Part shown: positions 56,319 through 64,000 of the stretch, piece by piece
Numbering within the stretch: the first letter of the stretch is position 1
Layout of the letters: each line of letters begins with the position of its first letter
NCBI GenBank assembly: GCA_037953745.1
Contig: JBAKBP010003157.1
Location: 95,455-159,454 of the forward strand
Direction: 5' to 3'
Length of the DNA: 64,000 nt
Source of the DNA: Lithodes maja
Taxonomy: Eukaryota > Arthropoda > Malacostraca > Decapoda > Lithodidae
The notes under the pieces: model-generated
Told to the model about the DNA's origin: nothing
The model's database searches: none
The model's input: only the letters and a program-made list of their open reading frames with translations
Translations under genes and position numbers: made by a program

Positions 56319-57806
56319 GTGACTGAGTTTTTTGCTCGTTTCGAAAAGAAGTGTCGTGAGTATGACTGGCCGGAGGTTAAATGGGCAGCATTAGTTTCAT
56401 CACGTCTAGTGGGTAAGGGGTTGAAAGCCTACGATGCACTGTCACTGGACGAGAGTGTAGTGTATGGACTGGTGAAGGAGGCTGTGCTCCGGGCCTACGA
56501 ACTGCAACCCGAAACTTATAGATTGAAGTTCCGTGGCGTGAATAAGAAGAGCGACGTCAGTTTTATGGAGCACGCACGGGACTTAACAGATGCATGTAAT
56601 AACTGGTTTCGGTCCGAGCACGCAGAGTCGGCTGAGGAAATTAAGCAACTTTTCTATCTGGAACAGTTTTACAAATGTACTGGAACCGATCTAACGCTGA
56701 ACATTAAGGAAAAATGTCCCAAGACAGTAGAGGAGGCTGCCAAGATGGCAGACCTCAGATTATCATTGATTCGTGGTTGCGGTGCCGCTCAGAGGGCTGA
56801 GTCAGGGCAGAAGGGGCGCTATACCCCACCCACCAGAGTTTTTGATAATAACAAATCCTATGACACACATAACCACACTAAATGCATTGCACCTAATAAC
56901 ACCTACAAACACAAGCCTCTCCCGTTTACTAAAGGTCAGGCCCCTTCTTCGCCCGCACAAGGGAAGAAGCCCATTGGGGATGTGAAATGTTACAAATGTC
57001 AGAAGCTAGGCCATTATTCACGTGAGTGCCCTAGTAACACTCCCGCTAAGCCGGTGTCATTGGTTCACAGTATCGGTGTGTCTCTGAAGGCTGCAGCAAC
57101 TGCCCGGGGTAGGTTGTCAGCAGCTGAGGCACACGCGGTAAAGAAGCGTACGGAAGGCTCGACACCTGTCCGGGACACTTTCTGTGGCCATCGGGGGCAC
57201 GGGTTTGTGAGCTGGGGGAGTGAACTACGGAGGGTTGACTTGCTGAGGGATACGGGGGCTTCGCAAACTTTGTTGAGGAACTTCACAGGGAAACCGATAA
57301 ATGCGGCCAGAGTTGTTGTGGTGCAGGGTATAAATGCTACGAGGTCATACCCACTTGTGAGGTTGGAGTTGAGAGTGGGAGAGGTGTGCAGGGAGCTGGA
57401 TGTAGGGATCGTTGAGTGTTTGCCAGTTGAGGGCGTCGACCTTCTTCTCGGCAACGACTTTGCGGTGCCCACTTCCGGGACTCCACCCTTAGTCGTTGCC
57501 GAGAGGGCGGCCGACGTGGATGGTGAGAATCGGGAATGGGTTGGGAGGTGCCAACAGGATGAGATGGCCTGTGTGGTAACCCGATCTCGCTCTGCGGCTC
57601 CTGCACAGCCTAGCACTCAACCTCGGGGACAGTGGAGGAAGGATCAGGAGAAGGTTGCTAAGGGCAGGAAAAGGGACATTGATTCTGCTGCACTTCTCGG
57701 TGATTCGGTACTTGGACCTATAATAAACACGGAGTTGACTCTGGCCCAGATATGGTGTGTAACAAGGCAGAGTTGGGTAAGACTTCGCGTGAGGCAAGAG
57801 CTGTAG
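56319..57806 (+). CDS. Gmr1-like gag C-terminal part (SCAN-like capsid, CCHC) and protease
   Basis: The listed first codon is GTG. The frame is open from just after a TAG at 56292, so the true protein enters from the upstream gag by a frame change. Residues 1-50 are TEFFARFEKKCREYDWPEV and following. About 55-150 form a SCAN-like, all-helical capsid C-terminal segment (AYELQPETYRLKFR, SFMEHARDLTDACNNWF and FYLEQFYKC). A CCHC zinc knuckle, CYKCQKLGHYSREC, is at 224-237. The aspartic protease has LLRDTGASQTLL at about 308 and VDLLLGNDF at about 373. Gag forms the particle and packages RNA; the protease cleaves the polyprotein. The frame then drifts off and stops at 57806, overlapping the next frame by 55 bp. 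Confidence 0.85.
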   Translation: MTEFFARFEKKCREYDWPEVKWAALVSSRLVGKGLKAYDALSLDESVVYGLVKEAVLRAYELQPETYRLKFRGVNKKSDVSFMEHARDLTDACNNWFRSEHAESAEEIKQLFYLEQFYKCTGTDLTLNIKEKCPKTVEEAAKMADLRLSLIRGCGAAQRAESGQKGRYTPPTRVFDNNKSYDTHNHTKCIAPNNTYKHKPLPFTKGQAPSSPAQGKKPIGDVKCYKCQKLGHYSRECPSNTPAKPVSLVHSIGVSLKAAATARGRLSAAEAHAVKKRTEGSTPVRDTFCGHRGHGFVSWGSELRRVDLLRDTGASQTLLRNFTGKPINAARVVVVQGINATRSYPLVRLELRVGEVCRELDVGIVECLPVEGVDLLLGNDFAVPTSGTPPLVVAERAADVDGENREWVGRCQQDEMACVVTRSRSAAPAQPSTQPRGQWRKDQEKVAKGRKRDIDSAALLGDSVLGPIINTELTLAQIWCVTRQSWVRLRVRQEL

Positions 57807-58021
57807 CGAGAGCCACTAAGGCAGTAGAGCCTACTAGCCGGGGTAATGTCTTATTACAAAACCATCTTGATGCATTGACGCCCAGGGACATTAGTGAGCA
57901 GCAGCTGCAAGACGCTAGCCTAGCTCGTTATAGCAATGGTGCCATAGAGTTGGAGGAAGATGGGATGCGAAGCCGGGAGATTTCTTTAGGCTCAACAGGA
58001 TATTGTACCGCAGATTTCTAG
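57752..58021 (+). CDS. Gmr1-like pol linker between protease and integrase
   Basis: An 89-codon frame, NKAELGKTSREARAVAR to ISLGSTGYCTADF, lying in the -1 frame relative to the protease frame and overlapping both neighbours. Its composition (charged, helical, LDALTPRDISEQQLQDASLA) is like the segment that precedes the integrase zinc finger in gypsy elements. I saw no classical slippery heptamer in either overlap. It is probably part of a single pol polyprotein split by two -1 shifts. Confidence 0.6.
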   Translation: MVCNKAELGKTSREARAVARATKAVEPTSRGNVLLQNHLDALTPRDISEQQLQDASLARYSNGAIELEEDGMRSREISLGSTGYCTADF

Positions 58022-60687
58022 ACCCCAAATCGAAGTGGGAGGGCGGTGCGAGGGTAGTAGACCAGGTGGTTGTTCCAAATAAGTATAGAGAGTCCTTATT
58101 GTGTCTGGCGCATGATGTGCCGGTGGCGGGTCATTTGGGGGTAACAAAAACATTGGCGGCATTGGGCAGGTTTTTCTGGTGGCCTGGGGTCAAGGCTGAT
58201 GTCTGTGCATGGGTGGCTGGGTGTGCGACCTGCCAGACAACGGGGAAGCCTAACCAGACCATCCCGAAGGCACCTTTGTTTCCCATACCTGTCACCGGGC
58301 CTCCGTTCAGCAAAGTTGTAGTAGATTTGGTTGGCCCTTTCCCACCTACTAGTAGTGGCAATAAATTCCTGTTGACAATCATGGATGTGGCTACGAGATA
58401 CCCGGACGCATACCCCATGAGAAACGGCTCGGCAAAGGCAGTTGTTAAAAACTTATTATTGTTCTGTTCCCGTTATGGATTTCCACGTGAGGTGCAGTCA
58501 GACCAGGGGAGCAATTTTACATCCAAATTGTTCAAGCAAACCCTTCAGTTGCACGGTATATGTTCTGTAGTGTCGTCAGCCTACCATCCCGAGAGTCAGG
58601 GAGTCTTGGAGCGGTGGCACTCGACCCTGAAGAGTATGCTACGCTGTTACTGTGCAGAACATGACACTGATTGGGATTTGGGTCTGCCGTATGTTCTGTT
58701 CGCTGCACGTGAAGTCCCAGGAGAGAGCCTGGGGTTCAGTCCAAATCAACTAGTCTTTGGCCATAATGTGAGAGGACCTTTAAGTATGGTGAAAGAGATC
58801 TGGGAGGGCGAAGAGAAGCCGGGGTCTGTACTTAAATATATCCTTGAGAGCCGGGAGAGACTTATAGGTTGCATGGCAGCGGCAGGTAATAACTTGGTTA
58901 ATGCACAGGCGGTCATGAAGCACCAGTATGACGCCAAGGTGAAGCTTCGGGAGTTTTCGGTGGGTCAGGAGGTAATGTTGCTTTTACCTTTGCCTGGACA
59001 CCCCCTTTCTGCCAAGTTTATTGGGCCGTATGTGGTGGCTAAGAAACTGTCCGACCTTGATTATCTCGTTGCAACACCTGACCGTAGAAAAAAACATCAG
59101 TTATGTCATGTTAACCTCATGAAAGAGTATGTGAGACGCCCCTCAGAGCCTCTCACTGTCCCTGTGCTGGCCTGCAGCGGCCAGGGTGGAGAAGGAGGTG
59201 GGGACAGTCATGCTGCTGAGGAGGATAGCTGGGACTGTGTCATTTCCGCGGAACAGTGGGCGGGGAATACTGAACAAGAGGCTAGGCAAGCTGTAAGTCA
59301 CCTGCCTGAGCACCAGGGTGCTGCTGTCCTAGGCCTGTTCGGGTCATACCCCTCTGTTTTCGCCGAACACCCAGGTCTCACTACTCAGGTAACGCACGAC
59401 GTGGACGTCGGTGATAATGTGCCCTTCAAGTCAGTGCCCTACCGTGTGCCCCCGGTAAAGTTGCCAGCTTTACGGGAGGAGTTAAAGTACATGGTTGAGA
59501 GAGGGATGATCACTGAAGGTTATGTGAAGTGGACATCACCCGTCACGTTGCAGCCAAAACCTGACGGCAAGGTGCGGTTCTGCATAGATTTTCGTAGGCT
59601 AAATGGCTTGACCACTACCAACCCTTACCCTTTGCCTCGAGTTGACGACAGCGTGGACAAGATAGGGAATGCAAAGTACCTTACTAAAATTGATCTTGTA
59701 AAAGGCTACTGGCAAGTACCCCTGTCGGACCGAGCTAAGCAAGTTTGTGGTTTTGTGGTAGATGGCAAGACCTACCAATGTAACGTAATGCCTTATGGGC
59801 TTAAGAACGCACCTGCCACGTTTCAGAACCTGATGAACGATATTTGTGACGAAATCCCTAACTGCACGGTCTACCTTGATGACGTGATAGTGTATGATGA
59901 CAATTTTGAAAATCACCTAAGGCACTTAGAGACCCTGTTTGGGAAGTTGCACGATGCTGGGCTGGTGGTGAACCTGAGGAAGTGCGAGTTTGTAAAGGCT
60001 ACTGTGCAGTATCTTGGCTTCGTGGTCGGGTTAGGCCGGGTGTGCCCCCCCCTGAGCAAGATACAGGCTATCAATATGTTTCCCAGGCCCACCACTAAGC
60101 GCCAGGTCATGCGGTTCCTAGGTATGATAGGCTATTATAGGCGCTTCATCCGGGGATACTCTACTGTCTTAGCACCGTTAACTGATCTACTGTCGAAGTC
60201 AGTGAAGTTCTGTTGGGCTGCGGAGTGTCAGAGGGCTTTCGACCTAGTCAAGCACCTGCTGTGTACACATCCGATTTTGAGAGCCCCAGACTTCTCCAGG
60301 AGTTTTCAGCTGGCGACTGATGCCAGCGGTGTGGGTGCCGGGGCAGTGTTACTGCAGACTGATTCCGAGGGCTTGGAACACCCAGTGAGCTTCTTTTCTC
60401 GCAAGTTTAATTCGGCACAAAGGAATTACTCGACTATAGAGAAGGAGCTTCTTGCTATCGTTTTGTCGCTCAAACATTTCGAAGTTTATGTTCCAGCCTA
60501 CGGCCCGGTAGTGACGATTTATACGGACCATCATCCCTTGAAATTCCTAAATCAGTTTCACAATCGGAATATGCGGTTGACCAGGTGGTCCCTAATGCTC
60601 CAAGAGTATAATCTCAACATTCAGCATATTGCCGGGAGTGAGAACGTGATAGCAGATTGTCTATCAAGGGTTGATGATCCAGGATAG
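58003..60687 (+). CDS. Gmr1-like pol: integrase, reverse transcriptase, RNase H
   Basis: An uninterrupted 894-codon frame; its first codon is a TTG inside RILYRRFLDPK, so translation enters from upstream. The integrase has an HHCC finger (H37, H44, C74, C77) and a DD35E core: D108 in VVVDLVG, D167 in QSDQGSNF and E203 in GVLERWH. A GPY/F module follows (KFIGPYVV, about 338-345). After a Gly/Glu-rich linker (about 385-440) the RT begins: VPFKSVPYRVPP, RFCIDFRRLN, D564 in TKIDLVKGYW, MPYGLKNAPATFQ, and YLDD at 624-627. RNase H closes the frame: D773 in ATDASGVG, E815 in STIEKELLAI and D842 in YTDHHPL. It ends at ADCLSRVDDPG. All catalytic residues are intact. Confidence 0.95.
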   Translation: MYRRFLDPKSKWEGGARVVDQVVVPNKYRESLLCLAHDVPVAGHLGVTKTLAALGRFFWWPGVKADVCAWVAGCATCQTTGKPNQTIPKAPLFPIPVTGPPFSKVVVDLVGPFPPTSSGNKFLLTIMDVATRYPDAYPMRNGSAKAVVKNLLLFCSRYGFPREVQSDQGSNFTSKLFKQTLQLHGICSVVSSAYHPESQGVLERWHSTLKSMLRCYCAEHDTDWDLGLPYVLFAAREVPGESLGFSPNQLVFGHNVRGPLSMVKEIWEGEEKPGSVLKYILESRERLIGCMAAAGNNLVNAQAVMKHQYDAKVKLREFSVGQEVMLLLPLPGHPLSAKFIGPYVVAKKLSDLDYLVATPDRRKKHQLCHVNLMKEYVRRPSEPLTVPVLACSGQGGEGGGDSHAAEEDSWDCVISAEQWAGNTEQEARQAVSHLPEHQGAAVLGLFGSYPSVFAEHPGLTTQVTHDVDVGDNVPFKSVPYRVPPVKLPALREELKYMVERGMITEGYVKWTSPVTLQPKPDGKVRFCIDFRRLNGLTTTNPYPLPRVDDSVDKIGNAKYLTKIDLVKGYWQVPLSDRAKQVCGFVVDGKTYQCNVMPYGLKNAPATFQNLMNDICDEIPNCTVYLDDVIVYDDNFENHLRHLETLFGKLHDAGLVVNLRKCEFVKATVQYLGFVVGLGRVCPPLSKIQAINMFPRPTTKRQVMRFLGMIGYYRRFIRGYSTVLAPLTDLLSKSVKFCWAAECQRAFDLVKHLLCTHPILRAPDFSRSFQLATDASGVGAGAVLLQTDSEGLEHPVSFFSRKFNSAQRNYSTIEKELLAIVLSLKHFEVYVPAYGPVVTIYTDHHPLKFLNQFHNRNMRLTRWSLMLQEYNLNIQHIAGSENVIADCLSRVDDPG

Positions 60688-60967
60688 TCGTGCACGGTGT
60701 GTGGGTTGAGCAGGAGTAAAATTAGGCTATCATAACGCCGTCCAAAAAGATTATAAAACAATAAAATAAACGAGAAAATTTGTTTTAGTTTTGTAAGTCT
60801 TTATTGTTGTAGCATGATGCATGCGATATTGTGTTTTATGTATAATTCACACTTCAGTTGTTGTGCACCTTTTGCAATTAGTGGCAGCTAAGGGTAGCAG
60901 GTCGGTTGGTTGCCTGTCAGATTTTGATAATGCTTCTAAGGTCGATTATCTAAAATCTTGGGGGGGC
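60688..60967 (+). other. 3' untranslated region and polypurine tract of the Gmr1-like element
   Basis: 280 bp between the pol stop and the 3' LTR, AT-rich. It ends CTTGGGGGGGC directly before TGTGACGC, an unusually G-pure polypurine tract (60960-60966). Confidence 0.8.
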
Positions 60968-62773
60968 TGTGACGCACCCAGTGCGTAGCAACGTAACCTG
61001 ATTGTACTCCTTGGTACTCCACTGTACCGTCACGGACCGTGTACCATGCTGGCTGCTTATATTGAGTGTGACAACGTATAACTATGTTCTTTGTATCTCT
61101 GCAAAGGTCTCGTCATTTGCTAACCAGTGGTGGGTTTTGTTTTAAGCCATGTCGAGACCTTCCATGTAATATGTAGTATCAATAGAGAAGTTGATAGATG
61201 AGATGATAGGAATTCAGAGAGAGAGAGTGAGTTAGACTTCAGAGCGAGAGGGTAGCGGTGCGCCACGCTGCCGGGGGGGGGTGGTTGCCAGACGTATGGA
61301 CCGGTTGGCAGCCCTGCGCTTATAGCTAGGTGCGACAGGGTTGGTAGTACATTGCCGCCTGCCTATGCTGTCTGGGCTGCCCATGTTGTTGTACAGCACA
61401 TTGCCTGGAGGCTCGCTGTGTGCTCTATGACCAGGTTGCCTAGAACCTTTGAGATTCTAACATCCCTTGCCCTCTCTCCCAATTTCTCACGGTTGCACTC
61501 TTTCTCTCTGACGACATTACTCTCATTTCATTCTTCTCTCTATTTAAATGCATACCCTTCCCTTGAGGTCCTAAAGGAGTTTCAGCACTCACCTCTCGTA
61601 TTACTCTTAGGACAAGCATATATTTACATGTATTAGATTTAAGGGGTTAATGTGAACAGCGATCTTCTTGATGAGGATAGTTGGTGAACGTTCTACATGT
61701 TCACGAGTTATATGCCCAGCTCATCATCCAATTTGTGACTAGACTAGTGCCATGTGTAAGAGCCCGACCATGCCCAGGAGTTGTCTGTAGAGGGGCGAGG
61801 ACTTAGCCTTGATTTGCTTACCGAGCCAGGAGCGAGTGTAGTACCAGAGACTACAGCTCGCTCGTAGTGCCGGTATAGTAGAGTAACGTAATTTATCTGT
61901 CCTTGTGTTCTCTGCAGTCTTTTCCTGGGTTCTCGCTTTCGGTGCTGGGACTCGTTGTTCCTGTGACTTGGCCTGCTAGCTAGAACACATGGGGATGATG
62001 AGTGGGTTATATCTTTATTTTACTATGCATTGCAGCTCTCTTTAAGTTTATGTATGTAACACTTTACAATACACATTACTCACACACTAGACAACACTAT
62101 TAATACTTTCATGTATCAATTAACTGCACTGTCGTTTTGCTGCTGTTTCCGGAGTTCTATTGCGTAGGGCGCATACGGACTCAGAGGGGAGACAGAGTGA
62201 GAGAAGCGAAGTAGCCTATGCGGTAGTAGGCTACCGGCGCAGTACTGTTGCCTGCAACCTTTTAGTTATTCCAAGTATAGATTCATTCTTATAATAAGTG
62301 ACTACTATTTATGTTCCTTCCATGTGTATTATTAGGTATCTACTGGATCATGAACATCTTGTATGCTACATGCTAGTGCATGTTAGTAGGGGACAGTTAT
62401 TCTAGTGCACGCGCTTTCAAGTAGGCGTGTACATTTGTCATTTAGCATTTCACTGTCATACCTTTAGCCTGCTTCTATTCTACATTATTAGAGGCTTAAT
62501 ATTAACGTAGTTTCTTGAGTATTGCATTTCTTTAGTAATAACGTAACCTATAAATGTCTGAGGGAGTTTAGCCTCATAGCCTACCCCTGTTGTACACTTT
62601 CGCCGAGTTAAGGTACCTCGTTACCATAGACGATAACTCTGTAGGGCGTTGGTGCTTTTGTTGTCTGGAGCATATAGTATTTGGGACTGGAATCGAGCGT
62701 GTCGTTGTCACATAAGCCATTTCTGTCCTACGATCAAGAATCCCGAATATGTATTGCCGATCCAGCCGTAACA
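60968..62773 (+). repeat. 3' LTR of the Gmr1-like element
   Basis: 1,806 bp, matching 53540-55346 essentially throughout. One G is missing from the G run near 61280. The duplicate 94-codon frame at 61352-61636 is the same LTR shadow. Confidence 0.95.
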
Positions 62774-62836
62774 ATATATACAAGGTGTCAAACAAAATAT
62801 AATGAATGGTAACAAAAATGTGTGTATGTGTGTGTG

Positions 62837-62907
<71 letters not shown>

Positions 62908-63100
62908 AATACAATAAATATATAAATAAAATGAAATAAATAAAATAAAATAAATAAAAACAATAATAAATAAAATAAATAAATATATAAATAAAATAAA
63001 AATATAATAATAATATAGATACTTGATTATGAGCCTTGGGCTTGCTCGGGACCTTGGAGCTGATCCGCTAGATACCCTGGGGAACAGGAATAAAAAAAAA
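62774..63100 (+). repeat. TA tract plus single monomer related to the 6-9 kb tandem array
   Basis: ATATATACAAGGTGTCAAAC (62774-62793) reproduces the joint at 5507-5526. A GTGTGTG run and a (TA)n tract (62841-62902) follow. Then comes one unit with an AAATAAA-rich half and the block GATACTTGATTATGAGCCTT, GGGCTTGCTCGGGACCTTGG and ACCCTGGGGAACAGGAA. It is a lone relative of the 17-copy array, at the right shoulder of the Gmr1-like insertion. Confidence 0.8.
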
Positions 63101-63137
63101 AATATATAGATATATATATATATACGGTATATATATA

Positions 63138-64000
63138 TATCTATCTATCTATCTATTGCCCGACGCCGTGATCCCCGAAGGGGTGGCCACGAACGAACCG
63201 CCCCCATGCACCTCTGTCCCCAGTCAGTCGACGCCCGTCCCCCCAACCAGCACCGCCTTCATTCATGTAGTTCCTCACTCCATCCTTCCACCTCATATTC
63301 GGTCTACCTCTCCCCCTCTGTCCCTCCACCTCGCTCTCGTACACCCTCTTAGTCATTCTCTCGCTTTCCATACGTTCCATATGGCCGAACCATCTCAAGT
63401 TGTTCCTTTTCACACTTTCCAGCACATCTACCTCCACACCACACCTCCTTCTTACTTCCTCATTAGTCTGTCTATCCCTCCATGTAATTCCGCACGCACT
63501 CCTTAAGTAATTCATTTCCACTGCTCTCACTCTTGGTCTGAGTCTCTCAACCAACGTCCATGCTTCGCTTCCGTAAGTCAGTGTCGGGTTACCACACTGT
63601 CATGCAAGGACTTCTTCACTTCCATACTGACCACCCTATTTCTTGTTACTGCTTTTAGCGTTCCTACAACCCTCTTCCCCTGTTGTACCCTCTCCCGCAC
63701 CTCTTCATCCATAGTCCCATCTTTACTCAACACACTGCCCAGATACTTAAAAGAGTTGACGATCTCCATAGCCTGACCGTTCAGCTTCACCTCACACTCT
63801 GTGACTTCACCCCTTTCGAAGACCATAACCTTGCTCTTCCCCGTATTTACCTTCAAATTCCGTTTTTCGCACACTGTTCCAAACTCATTTACCAGACCCT
63901 GCAACTCCCATTCATTATCACTCATCAGAACTGTATCATCCGCAAACAGCAGTATAGGTAGCTTCCACTCAATTCCCTCCCTTTTCAGCGATACACCAAC
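63138..64000 (-). pseudogene. RTE-like LINE, 3' part, running off the window
   Basis: Read leftward from 64000 the protein begins at LLFADDTVLMSD, with the RT catalytic FADD near 63925. It continues LKVNTGKSKVMVF, FKYLGSVLSKDGT and VRERVQQGKRVVGTLKA (63578-63925). A frame change near 63590 leads to the C-terminal block (63153-63554): LRSACGITWRDRQTNEEVRR, LRWFGHMERMESERMTKRV and GRGRPNMRWKDGVRNYM. The 3' end matches the 18.4-19.9 kb copy and has a (TATC)n tail. It is better preserved than that copy in the tail, but the upstream half lies outside the window. Confidence 0.85.

Larger units (their letters stand above)
53540..62773 (+). mobile_element. Ty3/gypsy-related LTR retrotransposon with integrase before reverse transcriptase (Gmr1-like)
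   Basis: 9,234 bp. The LTRs are 53540-55346 (1,807 bp) and 60968-62773 (1,806 bp), both TG...CA; the only difference I noticed is one G in a G run. ATAT at both edges fits a 4-bp duplication but lies in TA repeats. Inside are a primer-binding site, gag with SCAN-like capsid and CCHC knuckle, and a DTG protease. Then follow integrase, RT and RNase H in that order, and a G7 polypurine tract. Standard Ty3/gypsy elements have integrase last. The swapped order together with a SCAN-related capsid defines the Gmr1-like clade (Goodwin and Poulter's group). The coding region occupies four overlapping frames, so this copy may be damaged or the assembly may contain indels. Confidence 0.93.

Noticed and set aside
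57065..57616. 183-codon minus-strand frame opposite the protease region
   Set aside because: Ser/Thr/Pro-rich antisense frame with no family resemblance; the sense strand has clear CCHC and DTG motifs.
58003..60687. Integrase-before-RT order as a chimeric join of two elements
   Set aside because: Integrase, linker, RT and RNase H lie in one open frame of 894 codons between matching LTRs. The order also fits the known Gmr1-like clade together with the SCAN-like gag.

Overview
This window reads as a repeat-dense, gene-poor piece of an animal nuclear genome. I see no bacterial-type gene organisation and no convincing single-copy host gene. The best guess for the host is a decapod crustacean or a close arthropod. 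That is inference only. It rests on the mixture of Jockey-, CR1- and RTE-type LINEs, Penelope, BEL/Pao and Ty3/gypsy elements, and on very abundant (TA)n, (CCA)n and (ATC)n microsatellites. Layout, left to right. 1-1.3 kb: a decayed Cys/His-rich gene of an uncharacterised multicopy family, minus strand, cut by the window edge. 2-6 kb: degenerate short dispersed repeats and AT microsatellites. 6.07-9.40 kb: a tandem array of 17 copies of a ~190-bp unit, followed by a 630-bp (CCA)n-type array. 11-25 kb: a graveyard of small non-autonomous DNA transposons, namely three TTAA-bounded piggyBac-like MITEs, a Helitron-like element, an hAT-like element with (ATTCGT)n arms and a TA-flanked MITE. Among them lie broken Jockey-like, CR1-like and RTE-like LINE copies and a hairpin carrying tRNA-like ends. 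27-33 kb: a CR1-like LINE, a Harbinger-like MITE with TAA duplications, a LINE tail and a gypsy integrase fragment. 33.4-43.9 kb: a CR1-like LINE split by a complete BEL/Pao retrotransposon (34101-42044, minus strand, 798-bp LTRs, GATGT target duplication). The BEL copy carries an internal 622/623-bp tandem duplication that disrupts its gag-pol frame. 45-50 kb: a 660-bp direct repeat pair, a minisatellite, and a second copy of the 4-5 kb repeat. 50.1-53.5 kb: two Penelope-like reverse transcriptase/GIY-YIG units forming an almost perfect 3.3-kb palindrome. 53.5-62.8 kb: a full-length Ty3/gypsy-related retrotransposon with 1.8-kb near-identical LTRs, whose integrase lies upstream of reverse transcriptase and RNase H. 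62.8-64 kb: a single monomer related to the 6-9 kb array, then an RTE LINE running off the right edge. The most notable object is the 53.5-62.8 kb element. Its gag has a SCAN-like capsid segment, a CCHC knuckle and a DTG protease, followed by the order integrase, reverse transcriptase, RNase H. That order and the capsid are hallmarks of the Gmr1-like clade, rather than standard Ty3/gypsy. Its coding region is spread over four frames although its LTRs look almost identical. This means either very recent damage, recoding, or assembly indels. The elements do not form a shared pathway: each class encodes its own mobilisation machinery, and the short ones depend on enzymes supplied elsewhere in the genome. 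Many elements abut (TA)n tracts, which appear to be preferred insertion or boundary sites here.
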